Assembly: GCF_014282005.1 (NCBI RefSeq)
Contig: NZ_JACFTD010000004.1
Location: 205,377-269,376, forward strand
Direction of reading: 5' to 3'
DNA length: 64,000 nt
Source: Sporosarcina sp. BP05
GTDB lineage: Bacteria > Bacillota > Bacilli > Bacillales_A > Planococcaceae
Below, piece by piece: positions 35,100 to 43,574 of this stretch. Within the stretch, counting starts at the first letter, position 1, and each line of letters starts with the position of its first letter. Under the pieces are notes generated by a model. That model was not told the DNA's origin, made no database searches, and saw nothing but the letters and a program-made list of their open reading frames with translations. A program made the translations under genes and the position numbers.

Positions 35100-35297
35100 G
35101 AATTGAATAGGCGAAGATAGGTCTATGAGTAATGTCAAATTGAAGCGAGCGGGGATAGTGAAAGCCCGAACCGACATGAAACGGCAACCTGGAGCTAATG
35201 TACTGTTAAAGAGGGCTGTTCGTACAGCCAATTAGGGTGGAACCGCGGGTAATCATGCACTCGTCCCTGGACATATGTCCAGGGATGGGTGCTTTTT
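35100..35297 (+). promoter_or_regulatory. Glycine T-box riboswitch
   Basis: T-box leader that reads uncharged tRNA-Gly. Stem I carries AGTA (35128-35131) on the 5' side of the specifier loop, the stem ATGTC/GACAT (35132-35136 with 35173-35177) and GAAACGGCAA on the 3' side with the GGC glycine codon at 35183-35185. The conserved T-box sequence AGGGTGGAACCGCG is at 35234-35247. The terminator spans 35257-35297 and ends in TTTTT. It controls the downstream glycyl-tRNA synthetase gene. Confidence 0.92.
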
Positions 35298-35417
35298 AAT
35301 TTGTTTCAGCATAAGGCCCCGCTGAAACAAATTAAAGCCTCCGGCGGATGTCACAGATTTTGAGGGGAATTAATTGAGCAAGCTCAATTCAAAATCTGGA
35401 CACAAATCCGCCAAGGC
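35291..35417 (+). repeat. Nested hairpins between the T-box terminator and glyQS
   Basis: Two consecutive structures. First, AATTTGTTTCAGC (35298-35310) pairs exactly with 35321-35333 and extends outward with a two-base bulge to an 18-pair stem starting at GCTTT (35291). Second, a multi-level hairpin: GGCGGAT/ATCCGCC (35343-35349 with 35406-35412), CAGATTTTGA/TCAAAATCTG (35354-35363 with 35389-35398), and inner AATTGAGC/GCTCAATT (35372-35379 with 35382-35389). It is not part of a standard T-box. Confidence 0.75.
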
Positions 35418-35447
35418 GTATTTGATTAATAATTGGAGGGATTTATT

Positions 35448-36824
35448 ATGTCAATGGAACAAGTCGTTAACTTAGCAAAGCAAAGAGGTTTCGTTTTCCC
35501 AGGCTCTGATATTTACGGAGGTCTAGCAAATACGTGGGATTATGGCCCGCTTGGTATCGAATTAAAGAACAATATTAAAAAAGCTTGGTGGCAGAAATTC
35601 ATTCAGGAATCGCCGTATAACGTTGGTCTTGACGCAGCTATCCTTATGAACCCGAAAGTTTGGGAAGCTTCAGGTCATATCGGGAACTTCAACGATCCGA
35701 TGATTGACTGTAAAAAATGTAACACACGTCATCGTGCAGACAAACTTATCGAAGATGCACTCGATGCAAAAGGGATTGAAATGGTTGTCGATGGTCTATC
35801 TTTCGATAAAATGTCAGAACTTATCAATGAACATAACGTTGTCTGCCCTACTTGTAGTGCTATGGATTATACAGATATTCGCCAGTTTAACTTGATGTTT
35901 AAAACATCACAGGGTGTGACTGATTCATCAGCGAATGAAATTTTCCTTCGTCCTGAAACGGCACAAGGTATCTTCGTAAACTTCAAAAACGTACAGCGTT
36001 CAATGAGAAAGAAAATGCCTTTTGGTATCGGACAAATCGGAAAAAGTTTCCGGAATGAAATTACACCTGGAAACTTCACGTTCCGTACACGCGAGTTCGA
36101 ACAGATGGAACTTGAATTCTTCTGTAAGCCTGGCGAAGACATGGAATGGTACGCTTTCTGGCGTGAATTTTCAAAACAATGGTTATTGAACCTTGGTTTG
36201 ACAGAAGACAATATGCGCTTGCGTGAACACGATGAAGACGAACTTTCCCATTACTCGAAAGGGACTGTTGACATCGAGTACAAATTCCCATTCGGATGGG
36301 GTGAACTATGGGGCATTGCGAACCGCACAGATTTCGACTTGAACCGTCATATGGAGCATTCCGGTGAAGATTTCCACTACCTAGATCCTATAACAAATGA
36401 AAAGTTTGTCCCTTATTGTATCGAACCTTCACTCGGTGCAGACCGTGTGACACTCGCTTTCCTTTGTGATGCGTTTGCTGAGGAAGAACTAGAAGGCGAC
36501 GACAAACGTACTGTTCTTCGTTTCCACCCAGCACTTGCGCCGGTAAAAGCTGCGATTCTGCCACTATCGAAGAAACTCGCAGAGGGTGCCGATGAAGTCT
36601 ACGCGGAACTGCGTAAACATTTCAACGTCCAATATGATGACGCACAGTCTATCGGCAGACGCTACCGCCGTCAAGATGAAATCGGAACACCATTCTGTAT
36701 TACGTATGACTTTGATTCTGAAGAAGACCGTCAAGTGACAGTTCGTCACCGCGATTCAATGGAACAAACACGTATGCCAATTTCAGAAGTGCAAGAGTAT
36801 ATTGCAAAACAGCTTGAATTTTAA
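35448..36824 (+). CDS. glyQS: Glycyl-tRNA synthetase, single-chain dimeric type
   Basis: 458-residue class II synthetase. Motif 2 is in [19 protein letters not shown], motif 3 in [12 protein letters not shown], and a C-terminal anticodon-binding domain follows ([13 protein letters not shown] onward). A four-Cys site (CKKC near residue 90 and CPTC near 130) matches the zinc insertion of this type. B. subtilis has the alpha2-beta2 glyQ/glyS enzyme at this locus; here one gene of the eukaryote/archaeal-like type replaces it. GGAGGG before the ATG at 35448 fixes the start. Controlled by the T-box upstream. Confidence 0.95.
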   Translation: MSMEQVVNLAKQRGFVFPGSDIYGGLANTWDYGPLGIELKNNIKKAWWQKFIQESPYNVGLDAAILMNPKVWEASGHIGNFNDPMIDCKKCNTRHRADKLIEDALDAKGIEMVVDGLSFDKMSELINEHNVVCPTCSAMDYTDIRQFNLMFKTSQGVTDSSANEIFLRPETAQGIFVNFKNVQRSMRKKMPFGIGQIGKSFRNEITPGNFTFRTREFEQMELEFFCKPGEDMEWYAFWREFSKQWLLNLGLTEDNMRLREHDEDELSHYSKGTVDIEYKFPFGWGELWGIANRTDFDLNRHMEHSGEDFHYLDPITNEKFVPYCIEPSLGADRVTLAFLCDAFAEEELEGDDKRTVLRFHPALAPVKAAILPLSKKLAEGADEVYAELRKHFNVQYDDAQSIGRRYRRQDEIGTPFCITYDFDSEEDRQVTVRHRDSMEQTRMPISEVQEYIAKQLEF

Positions 36825-36861
36825 ACTAAACTTCAAGAACTTAACTTAATTGATAAAACAT

Positions 36862-36905
36862 AAAACCAGCCAAACAACAAGTTAACATGTTGTTTGGCTG
36901 GTTTT
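36862..36905. terminator. Bidirectional terminator between glyQS and the Gly/Tyr/His-rich gene
   Basis: Strong stem of 18 pairs, 36862-36879 with about 36888-36904 (arm begins AAAACCAGCCAAACAACA), with a T-run on the + side. Confidence 0.88.
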
Positions 36906-36916
36906 TTCGTTTAAAG

Positions 36917-37195
36917 TTATCGCTGTTCCCCACCATAATGATGGCCCATATTCCCGTGCTCATTGTGTCCATGATGTCCCATATTGTCGTATCCTGGATA
37001 CCCCATACCTCCGTGTCCTGGATAGCCTGGGTATCCCATGTTCCAATAGTAGCCGGGGTAACCATAATAACCAGGATAGCCGTGATGAACGGGATAGCCT
37101 GGGTAGCCGTAGCTGGGATGTCCATGATGCCCACCATGGCCTGGGTAACCTTGATGTGCTCCGTAACCACCGTTAAACCCTCTCGAGTTTGTCAA
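36917..37195 (-). CDS. Gly/Tyr/His/Pro-rich low-complexity protein
   Basis: 92 residues built from irregular GYPGY and GHHGH units (for example HPSYGYPGYPVHHGYPGY), with no signal peptide or transmembrane helix. Such compositions are known in some spore-coat and exosporium-associated proteins; that role is only suggested by composition. The likely TTG start has AAAGGGG upstream, and the first half of that site is part of a stable hairpin. It lies about 100 bases downstream of mprF on the same strand but probably has its own promoter. Confidence 0.7.
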   Translation of the reverse strand: MTNSRGFNGGYGAHQGYPGHGGHHGHPSYGYPGYPVHHGYPGYYGYPGYYWNMGYPGYPGHGGMGYPGYDNMGHHGHNEHGNMGHHYGGEQR

Positions 37196-37206
37196 TTTAA
37201 TCGCCC

Positions 37207-37238
37207 CTTTACATACGTACTATCTACGATATGTAAAG
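37207..37238 (-). promoter_or_regulatory. Hairpin overlapping the ribosome-binding site of the Gly/Tyr/His-rich gene
   Basis: CTTTACATA-CGTA pairs with TACG-TATGTAAAG (one bulged A), 13 pairs and a five-base loop. On the minus-strand transcript its 3' arm ends in AAAG, the start of the AAAGGGG ribosome-binding site. Confidence 0.55.
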
Positions 37239-37297
37239 AAATTGCATGGGCTTAGGCTTCTACCTATTTCCTCTAAACATAACCCAACAACTGTAGA

Positions 37298-39826
37298 TTA
37301 AGTTCTCTTTTTACCAATCAACAACGTAATTTGTGCCATTGTAAACGGCAATGAAGACTTTTTACGGTAGGCGACATATTTTGACGCCCAAAAATCCGCG
37401 TACTTCACCTTGAAATTTTTTAGTCCTTTGAAATGATAAAAATATTGGCCATGTAAAAAGATTTGGGCCGCAATTTTTTCACTTAAAAAGGAATACTTTG
37501 ATTGCCCAACGTTTGATAACGGCGACATTCCTATATTAAATACTTTATATCCTTCTCCTTTTGCCCATTCGAATAAGGAAAGGAATATGAAATCCATCGT
37601 TCCAGATGGAGCACCCGGATTGAAGCGCATAAGATCTACGGAAATCCGTTCATCATTATCATACATTGACATTAAACTTGCAAAGCCGATAATGCCCTCT
37701 TCATCCCTTAAAATAGCGATTCGTGAAGTATTCAGGTATTGCTCGTCGAAAAAGCCAAGGGAAAATCCTTTCTCTGCTCTTCCTTGTAGCCATTTCGTAG
37801 ATACTTCTTCTAATTCAGTCATCATCTCGGACGAAAAAGGTGGATTTACTAATTCAACTGAAAAATTCTCCCTTTCAAATTTATTTTTAACAGCCCTATA
37901 TCCCTTCATCTTCTTTCCTGAAAATGTGAAACTGTCCAAATTGACATGCGCTTCCTCACCGAGCTTAAAGAAACCAAATCCATGTTCATGTAGGGCTGGA
38001 AGTATTTTATTGTTGACCTCATAAAAGACCGGCGTATAACCGTATTGATCTGCCGTTTCCAAAAACTCTTCGATTGCAGATGAAAAGTTACTTTCTAATC
38101 CAACTGGATTGCCGAGCACCACAATTTTATCGGCGTACGCTTGATAAGAAAATAAAACGGTATAGTCTTGATTCCAAAATACATATTTGTCATGTAAAAA
38201 GATAAGATGGGAAAACTCAGTCCCCGTATAGCGTTCAAGATGATCTTTAATTTTCTGTTCTTGATGAATAGATGGTTCCATTTCCATCATCTTTGGCTTA
38301 CGAATCATATGTCCAATGAACAAAATGACTAAAGCTATAAGTATTCCAATAATCGCACTGTAAAACAAATCCCGGTAATCCGTTATTATATAGTCGCGCA
38401 ATGCAGCCGGAATCTGAAATTTTGAGGACGGTAAGTTTAAATAGCCGATGAATACATACATCGCAGTAATGATTGTCACGACGGCTATGTCAAACAGGGC
38501 TATCCCCCACGTTAAAACATAACTTAAACGGTAAAACTGGCTTTTTGACACAATTAGCAAACCCATTACAATGAGTAAAAAGATAGCCTCTTCATAATCA
38601 AACCCTTTAAAAACTGAGAATAGAGCCGCACTAATTAAAACAATTATGGCTAGATGATACGTCCTTTTAACTTTGTATTTAATCCCTCTGCACAGCCCTA
38701 AGAGAATAAAACCGGCTGCGACAGTCAACTGGTGGGAAACATTCATAATTGGTAAAGATAAGAATTCTTGAGCGATTTTCAAGCGATTCAAGATACCTGG
38801 AACGGATGCGGAAAGCAGTAACACAATTCCGGATAGAAATACCATAATAGTTAACAGTGTATGACTAACTTTTTGAAGCACATTATTCGGTAAATCATCC
38901 CACGAAAGATTCCACCGGACCCAATATTCTTGTATGAATAAGAGAGAGGAGAATAAAAACGGCAGAACAAAGTAACCCATTCGATATAAAATAAGTAGGA
39001 AAAGAACTTTTTCATCAGCAATACCTACGCTTTGTGTGCCCCACAGAAAAACAAGGTCAAATGAACCAATTCCACCGGGAATCATACTCACAATTCCTGC
39101 GCAAGACGCAATTAAAAAGATTGGAATTAATGTCGAAAGCTCAATTGGTATATTTAACATAATGGTTAAAAACCAAATTACTAGCAAAACTGCCATCCAT
39201 TCAACTACCGATGTTGCAATTAGCTGTACAGCAACTTTACCATTTAACAAAGAGGCATTTACTTTTTTATAACGGATCATATAAAGACCGATAAAAGTCG
39301 GAACATATAAACTGACGATAATTATTGTGATAAATAACCATTTCGTTTCCCTTAGAAGCGGGAAGTCCCAAAAAAAGATGGGAACAATCCATGCTAATAG
39401 TGAAATTCCCGTTAAGTAGAAGAGAGTGACCGAGGCGATATTTTTTAACAGCCCCTCCTTCTCCTCTTTATGTTTCGAATAGAAATAACTGCGGAGCATC
39501 AAACCGACAAGGCCACCAAATCCAATAAGATTTGAGTACGTATTGGCAATAAAAGAATGCCTCAATAATTTCCATTTCCCCATTTTAATTCCAAGTAATT
39601 TCACCAAAATGATATCATAGAAAAACATGGGTGTGACGGCGCAAAAGGATACTATAAGTATTAGTGCTAGTTCCCACGGATGCAATTGACTCACTTCATT
39701 CTGAAGCATACCTACGTCCACGCCACGAGCTGTTTGCTGAATTTCATATATAGCTAAAATTAATAACAAAAGTGGAATCATTACTTTGAAAACTTTGAGT
39801 AGCTGATCTTTGTTGATTTTGAACAT
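37298..39826 (-). CDS. mprF: Bifunctional phosphatidylglycerol lysyltransferase/flippase MprF
   Basis: 842-residue membrane protein. The N-terminal half has about 13 transmembrane helices of the MprF flippase (UPF0104/LPG flippase) type; the C-terminal domain (from about residue 520) is the DUF2156 lysyl-transferase that adds lysine from lysyl-tRNA to phosphatidylglycerol, lowering the negative surface charge and giving resistance to cationic peptides. Conserved pieces include FIHLHDKY-like segment LIFLHDKYVFW and ISVDLMRFNPGAPSGTMDF. AGGGGGGGAG precedes the ATG at 39826. Confidence 0.92.
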   Translation of the reverse strand: MFKINKDQLLKVFKVMIPLLLLILAIYEIQQTARGVDVGMLQNEVSQLHPWELALILIVSFCAVTPMFFYDIILVKLLGIKMGKWKLLRHSFIANTYSNLIGFGGLVGLMLRSYFYSKHKEEKEGLLKNIASVTLFYLTGISLLAWIVPIFFWDFPLLRETKWLFITIIIVSLYVPTFIGLYMIRYKKVNASLLNGKVAVQLIATSVVEWMAVLLVIWFLTIMLNIPIELSTLIPIFLIASCAGIVSMIPGGIGSFDLVFLWGTQSVGIADEKVLFLLILYRMGYFVLPFLFSSLLFIQEYWVRWNLSWDDLPNNVLQKVSHTLLTIMVFLSGIVLLLSASVPGILNRLKIAQEFLSLPIMNVSHQLTVAAGFILLGLCRGIKYKVKRTYHLAIIVLISAALFSVFKGFDYEEAIFLLIVMGLLIVSKSQFYRLSYVLTWGIALFDIAVVTIITAMYVFIGYLNLPSSKFQIPAALRDYIITDYRDLFYSAIIGILIALVILFIGHMIRKPKMMEMEPSIHQEQKIKDHLERYTGTEFSHLIFLHDKYVFWNQDYTVLFSYQAYADKIVVLGNPVGLESNFSSAIEEFLETADQYGYTPVFYEVNNKILPALHEHGFGFFKLGEEAHVNLDSFTFSGKKMKGYRAVKNKFERENFSVELVNPPFSSEMMTELEEVSTKWLQGRAEKGFSLGFFDEQYLNTSRIAILRDEEGIIGFASLMSMYDNDERISVDLMRFNPGAPSGTMDFIFLSLFEWAKGEGYKVFNIGMSPLSNVGQSKYSFLSEKIAAQIFLHGQYFYHFKGLKNFKVKYADFWASKYVAYRKKSSLPFTMAQITLLIGKKRT

Positions 39827-39874
39827 AAACTCCCCCCCTATAAGATAATCTCTTTTAAAGTATATGATTACCAT

Positions 39875-40180
39875 TTAAGGCTATAAAAACACATCTAAAA
39901 ACAAATACTACCCCTATGATACTATGAATAAAATGAAAGGCACAAATGTCAATATGACCAGTAAACGGGACGTATAAATTTAATATACCTTGAACACTCT
40001 CCAATTCCCCGTCCATCCGATGACCAACAATTTTATTGAAATCAATAAAGATGCCCTTCGTGGTGGGTATTTTGGATTGAGAGAAAAGTATTTGCAAGCG
40101 ACGCAATTGGAATGACGAAATTCTGGAAACCATTAGAAAAAAATTACTGTTACATACATGATGACTGAAATCATTCAAAA
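39875..40180. other. Gene-free stretch of about 300 bases
   Basis: AT-rich. A short + frame encodes YTLNTLQFPVHPMTNNFIEI and continues for about 23 residues to a TGA near 40120, with no ribosome-binding site or upstream start. It could be a decayed gene fragment, but I cannot name a parent, so no gene is called. The overlapping minus frame (39855-40241) spans the terminator and the promoter side of mprF and is also unconvincing. Confidence 0.4.
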
Positions 40181-40212
40181 ACCCCTTGTCTCTTATAGAA
40201 CAAGGGGTTGCA
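40176..40212 (-). terminator. Terminator of the HD hydrolase gene
   Basis: AACCCCTTGT and ACAAGGGGTT arms around a ten-base loop; on the minus strand followed by TTTTTG. Confidence 0.85.
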
Positions 40213-40224
40213 TTTTTATCGCCA

Positions 40225-40854
40225 TTAAGTACCGATTTCACGATTTAATTGCTTTAAAAAACCTTCCATATAGTCATGTCGCTGCTCTGCCAGTCGCTTC
40301 CCTTCTTCTGTCACCATCAACTCTTTTAACAGCAACAACTTTTCATAAAAATGCGTAACTGATGCCGTTTCCTTGCCTCGGTATTCTGTTTCAGACATAT
40401 TGTCACGAACCATCTCGTCTGTATCATACAGCTTCCTTCCCCTTGCACCACCGAACGCAAACGTCCGCGCAATGCCAATAGCACCGATTGCATCCAGTCG
40501 GTCTGCATCGCGGACAATGGCTCCATCGATGGACGTGATATCCTTGGCATTCCCACCACTGAATGACACGCTTTCAATACACGCAAATACTTTCTTAGCT
40601 AATTCACCATCAACACCAATTGCCTGTAAGATTTCCAATACGGTTGGATTGTCACCTGATTTGTATTTAGCATCCTCGATATCGTGTAACAAAACAGCAA
40701 GACGGACGACTTCCTCACTAGCTGTAGGCTCTCCAGCCAAGATTTCCTCCGCATTTTTCATGACGCGTTCGATATGGGCGAAATCATGACTTGCATCAAA
40801 TTTATTGTAAATCTCTACGACTATCTTCTTGCATTTCTCAATAATTTTTGTCAT
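40225..40854 (-). CDS. HD-domain phosphohydrolase (YedJ-like)
   Basis: 209-residue cytosolic metal-dependent hydrolase. HD-domain metal ligands are HDFAHIERV (His), LLHDIEDAKY (His-Asp) and RDADRLDAIGAIG (Asp); the C-terminal HFYEKLLLLKELM completes the fold seen in E. coli YedJ and Bacillus relatives, whose natural substrate is unclear (nucleotides are likely). AGGAG upstream of the ATG at 40854 fixes the start; the longer frame to 40926 is not used. Confidence 0.85.
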   Translation of the reverse strand: MTKIIEKCKKIVVEIYNKFDASHDFAHIERVMKNAEEILAGEPTASEEVVRLAVLLHDIEDAKYKSGDNPTVLEILQAIGVDGELAKKVFACIESVSFSGGNAKDITSIDGAIVRDADRLDAIGAIGIARTFAFGGARGRKLYDTDEMVRDNMSETEYRGKETASVTHFYEKLLLLKELMVTEEGKRLAEQRHDYMEGFLKQLNREIGT

Positions 40855-40915
40855 ATAATCACTCCTATTAATAAGTTTTTTTGATAAAATAACGTCTGAA
40901 TATTTAGGCATATCA

Positions 40916-40944
40916 TTGACGCACAATGTCGATTAATGTATAGT
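40916..40944 (+). promoter_or_regulatory. Strong sigma-A promoter of the cold-shock gene
   Basis: TTGACG (40916-40921), 17-base spacer, TATAGT (40939-40944), giving a leader of about 50 bases. Confidence 0.8.
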
Positions 40945-40999
40945 TGATGCATCCATGCACCTAATGGATTGGACATCGAATCGCCGAGGAGGAATGTAC

Positions 41000-41209
41000 A
41001 TGTACCAGGGAAAAGTCAAATGGTTCAGTAATGATAAAGGCTATGGTTTCATCGAAGCGGATGACGGGGAAGATGTGTTCGTCCACTTTACCGGTATTCT
41101 ATCAGAAGGCTTTAAAACGCTTGATGAAGGACAATCCGTATCCTTCGAAATCATCGAAGGGAATCGCGGTCCTCAGGCAGCGAATGTCTTAAAACTTGGA
41201 GATGAATGA
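41000..41209 (+). CDS. csp: Cold-shock protein (CspA/CspB family)
   Basis: 69-residue OB-fold RNA/DNA-binding protein starting [23 protein letters not shown]1 is KGYGFI and RNP2 is VFVHF; the aromatic face is complete. It probably acts as an RNA chaperone. Two ATGs are in frame; GAGGAGG lies seven bases before the second (41000) but abuts the first, so I chose the second. It has its own strong promoter. Confidence 0.93.
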   Translation: MYQGKVKWFSNDKGYGFIEADDGEDVFVHFTGILSEGFKTLDEGQSVSFEIIEGNRGPQAANVLKLGDE

Positions 41210-41210
41210 T

Positions 41211-41390
41211 AAAGTACAAAAGCGCAAGCGCCTGTTCAGAGGCGACAGGCATAAGACGGGCTGGCGAAGCGGAGTTCTTTTCCGCACAGCCGGACCAGCT
41301 TATGACCCGAGCCCCTAGGCGCTGGAGTCTAGACGTCAAATCTCTAAGTGGTAATTTGCCCACAGTACGAGATTTTATAATTTCCTAGAT
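41211..41390 (+). repeat. Dispersed intergenic element, copy B
   Basis: About 175 bases from GTACAAAAGCGCA (41214) to TTTATAATTTCC (about 41386). It has the same blocks in the same order and orientation as 27637-27808. The middle differs: here a hairpin ATAAG...GGGCTG / AGCC...GCTTAT with GCGGA/TCCGC inside (41251-41302). Lies directly after the cold-shock gene and may act as its 3' structure. Confidence 0.75.
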
Positions 41391-41398
41391 AAATCAAA

Positions 41399-41432
41399 AA
41401 TCCCGCTGACGCAATTTCCAGCGGGATATTAT
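41399..41432 (-). terminator. Terminator of the zinc-finger gene
   Basis: ATCCCGCTG pairs with CCAGCGGGAT-side arm around a nine-base loop; on the minus strand it is followed by TTTTTG. Confidence 0.82.
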
Positions 41433-41617
41433 TTTGTGATTTTATTCATTTCCTGACCTAGAAACTGGAGCCGTTCCCCAATTGTACACGTTGTGATACA
41501 AAACTTATGTGATCCCGACTTCCCTTTGTCTTTTGACAACTGGGTTTTAAGGAAACAGCCATCGCAATAGGTATCCAGGATTCCGTCGATTTCTTTCATA
41601 ATGATCGTTTTATTCAT
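41429..41617 (-). CDS. Small zinc-finger protein (YpeQ/DUF2602 type)
   Basis: 62 residues with four well-placed cysteines: TYCDGCFLKTQ and KFCITTC, then TIGERLQFLGQEM. This matches the zinc-finger family of B. subtilis YpeQ, which is also encoded next to an RNase H-like gene. GGGGGTAG upstream of the ATG at 41617 supports the start. Divergent from 41707. Function unknown. Confidence 0.75.
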   Translation of the reverse strand: MNKTIIMKEIDGILDTYCDGCFLKTQLSKDKGKSGSHKFCITTCTIGERLQFLGQEMNKITK

Positions 41618-41706
41618 AACGACTACCCCCAAAAGACACGATTCATTAATTCTAATACGCTTTGGACATAGGTGCAACAAATCAAGTAAATCGAGGTGCT
41701 AAATAA

Positions 41707-42096
41707 ATGATTGAGTTGTATGTAGACGGTGCAAGTGCAGGTAATCCCGGGAAAAGCGGTATCGGCATCTTCATAAAAGGTGAAGGTCATGTGATAAAAT
41801 TATCCGAAAAAATCGAACCGACCGATAATCATTCTGCCGAATTTCAAGCGCTTTTACGCGGAATGGAAGAAACGTCTAAACTGACGACTGGCATGGTATC
41901 TGCTCGTTCGGATTCCCAAATCGTTGTCATGGCCGTGGAAAAACAATTCGTGAAAAATGAATTGCATAAAGAATACCTAAGAAGAATTCTTGAGATTGCA
42001 AACACGTTTGACTTCTTTTTCATTAAATGGATTCCCGATGCAGAAAACCGTGCAGCAGATGCACTTGCACGAGAAGCTATTCATAAAAAAGACTGA
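41707..42096 (+). CDS. RNase HI-family protein (YpeP-like)
   Basis: 129-residue RNase H fold. Catalytic acids are all present: LYVDGASAGNPG (Asp), HSAEFQALLRG (Glu), ARSDSQIV (Asp) and NRAADALAREA (Asp). It should cleave RNA in RNA-DNA hybrids, though in Bacillus the YpeP/YpdQ type is weak or of unclear activity. The N-terminal hybrid-binding domain is absent. Divergent from the zinc-finger gene, an arrangement known in B. subtilis. Confidence 0.82.
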   Translation: MIELYVDGASAGNPGKSGIGIFIKGEGHVIKLSEKIEPTDNHSAEFQALLRGMEETSKLTTGMVSARSDSQIVVMAVEKQFVKNELHKEYLRRILEIANTFDFFFIKWIPDAENRAADALAREAIHKKD

Positions 42097-42125
42097 ACAG
42101 GCGATTGTCTGTTCAGTCTTTTTCG
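42091..42125. terminator. Terminator between the RNase H-like gene and the phosphoesterase gene
   Basis: GACTGAACAG and CTGTTCAGTC around an eight-base loop, followed by TTTTT; the stem also faces the converging phosphoesterase gene. Confidence 0.88.
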
Positions 42126-42716
42126 TTAGGCTTTCATAAAAGTAACGGTATTTTTCAATACATCATACAGCACCCATTCTCGATCAATGACGACCGCCCC
42201 GACATTCACGAGGACCTTGTTACCACTTACATCATATGGTATTCCAATTTCAATTGCATCATTCACATCATTTCGGGACAGTTTAGATGTATGACTATGC
42301 CCGTAAAAAACAAGAGATCCATTCACTTCAGCATGAATGAGCGCCCACGGTTCACCGCCCCACTCCCACTGATGACCATGGATTATTTTAGCCGTGGCAA
42401 TGTCTACCGTTTCCGGCATCGAGTCCAGTTTTTCCCGGAGCGGATCGTCCGTTTCGGTAATCATCAAAATCCGGTCTTCCTGGTTGCCACTAACCGATAA
42501 AAATGTTAATAGCTCAATAAACCCCTCGGGAATAATCATAACGTCATCAAGCTTCGTAAACTTCTGTTTCGTAATATCCCTCTTACTAATAATGCATTCA
42601 AACAGATCGCCAGTTCCGACACAGACTGCTTCTGGCGCTTTCTCCGAAATATCCGCGAGTACTTTTTCTAAATCCTCTTTAGAGGAATGTATGTCTCCAA
42701 GCAGTGCATAATGCAT
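42126..42716 (-). CDS. Calcineurin-like metallophosphoesterase
   Basis: 196 residues of the YfcE/MJ0936-type phosphodiesterase fold. Metal ligands in order: LLGDIHSS (Asp, His), GTGDLF (Asp), SGNQED (Asn), IIHGHQW (His) and FYGHSHTS (Gly-His-x-His). Likely a cyclic or model phosphodiesterase; substrate unknown. GGAGGG lies six bases before the ATG. It follows the sulfurtransferase gene by 36 bases on the same strand. Confidence 0.85.
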   Translation of the reverse strand: MHYALLGDIHSSKEDLEKVLADISEKAPEAVCVGTGDLFECIISKRDITKQKFTKLDDVMIIPEGFIELLTFLSVSGNQEDRILMITETDDPLREKLDSMPETVDIATAKIIHGHQWEWGGEPWALIHAEVNGSLVFYGHSHTSKLSRNDVNDAIEIGIPYDVSGNKVLVNVGAVVIDREWVLYDVLKNTVTFMKA

Positions 42717-42752
42717 GCGTAACCCTCCATAGAATTGTTCTGATTGGGCCAG

Positions 42753-43574
42753 TCAATCTTTCTCGACTTTCGCCCCTGGTTGTGAAATCCAGTCACTATA
42801 GCTTCCGACATATAGACGGGCAAACTCATAACCATTGTGTTTGAGCAAAGCATATAAAGGCGCCGCCGTCACGCCGCTTCCACAATAAACCGTTACCTCT
42901 TCTGTAGGTTTAACAACAGTGTGCAATCGCTCTTTTACAGCAACATCCAAATTGAAGACGCCTTCTTTTTTCAGTTGTTCCCAGTCAAAGTTCAGCGCTC
43001 CTGGAATCCGTCCGGCAATCGGGTCGATTGGTTCATTTTCTCCCCGGTAACGTACTGCTGATCGAGCATCTAGCAGGACACTCGCTGTTTCACCAGCTAC
43101 AGTTTCTTCAACGAATTGCCTTGGGGCATAGATGGTTTCATCCCACTGAGGGGCAACTAAAGTCCGCGGGGGCTCCGGTATACAATTATCTACAGGGAAA
43201 CCCGCTTCTTTCATTGCCTCGAATCCTTCAAGTACGATTAATGAATTGTTAAATCCAGCATATTGCAATAGCCACCACGCACGAGTTGCAAATGGGCTTC
43301 CACCGTCATCATAAACGATTATTTGGTCATCAATCGAGAGTCCACTCGTTCTAAAAAGCTCTGTTAATGCCGCCTTCTCTGGCATCGGGTGTCTCCCTTC
43401 CGATTTCGTCATGTCGGACAAATCACGTTCAAGATCCCAGTAAACTGCACCTGTTATATGGATTTTTGTGTATTTCTGCTTGCCTTCATCCGCATCCTGC
43501 AATGAAAAACGTGTATCTATCCATTTGGATTTAGCATGATCAATATCTTTTATCGAAACAAAAACGGTAGCCAA
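42753..43574 (-). CDS. Thiosulfate/3-mercaptopyruvate sulfurtransferase (rhodanese)
   Basis: 273 residues with two rhodanese domains. The C-terminal domain has the catalytic cysteine in VTVYCGSGVTAA, the CGSGV loop typical of 3-mercaptopyruvate sulfurtransferases; the N-terminal domain (YWDLERDLSDM, IVYDDGGSPFATRAWW) is inactive as usual. Translation appears to start at a TTG placed right after the stop codon of the dynamin gene, with GGAGTGGG upstream. Confidence 0.88.
   Translation of the reverse strand: MATVFVSIKDIDHAKSKWIDTRFSLQDADEGKQKYTKIHITGAVYWDLERDLSDMTKSEGRHPMPEKAALTELFRTSGLSIDDQIIVYDDGGSPFATRAWWLLQYAGFNNSLIVLEGFEAMKEAGFPVDNCIPEPPRTLVAPQWDETIYAPRQFVEETVAGETASVLLDARSAVRYRGENEPIDPIAGRIPGALNFDWEQLKKEGVFNLDVAVKERLHTVVKPTEEVTVYCGSGVTAAPLYALLKHNGYEFARLYVGSYSDWISQPGAKVEKD

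Noticed and set aside
39855..40241. 128-residue minus frame between mprF and the HD hydrolase gene
   Set aside because: Runs through a terminator and the mprF leader, has no ribosome-binding site and no recognised motif.
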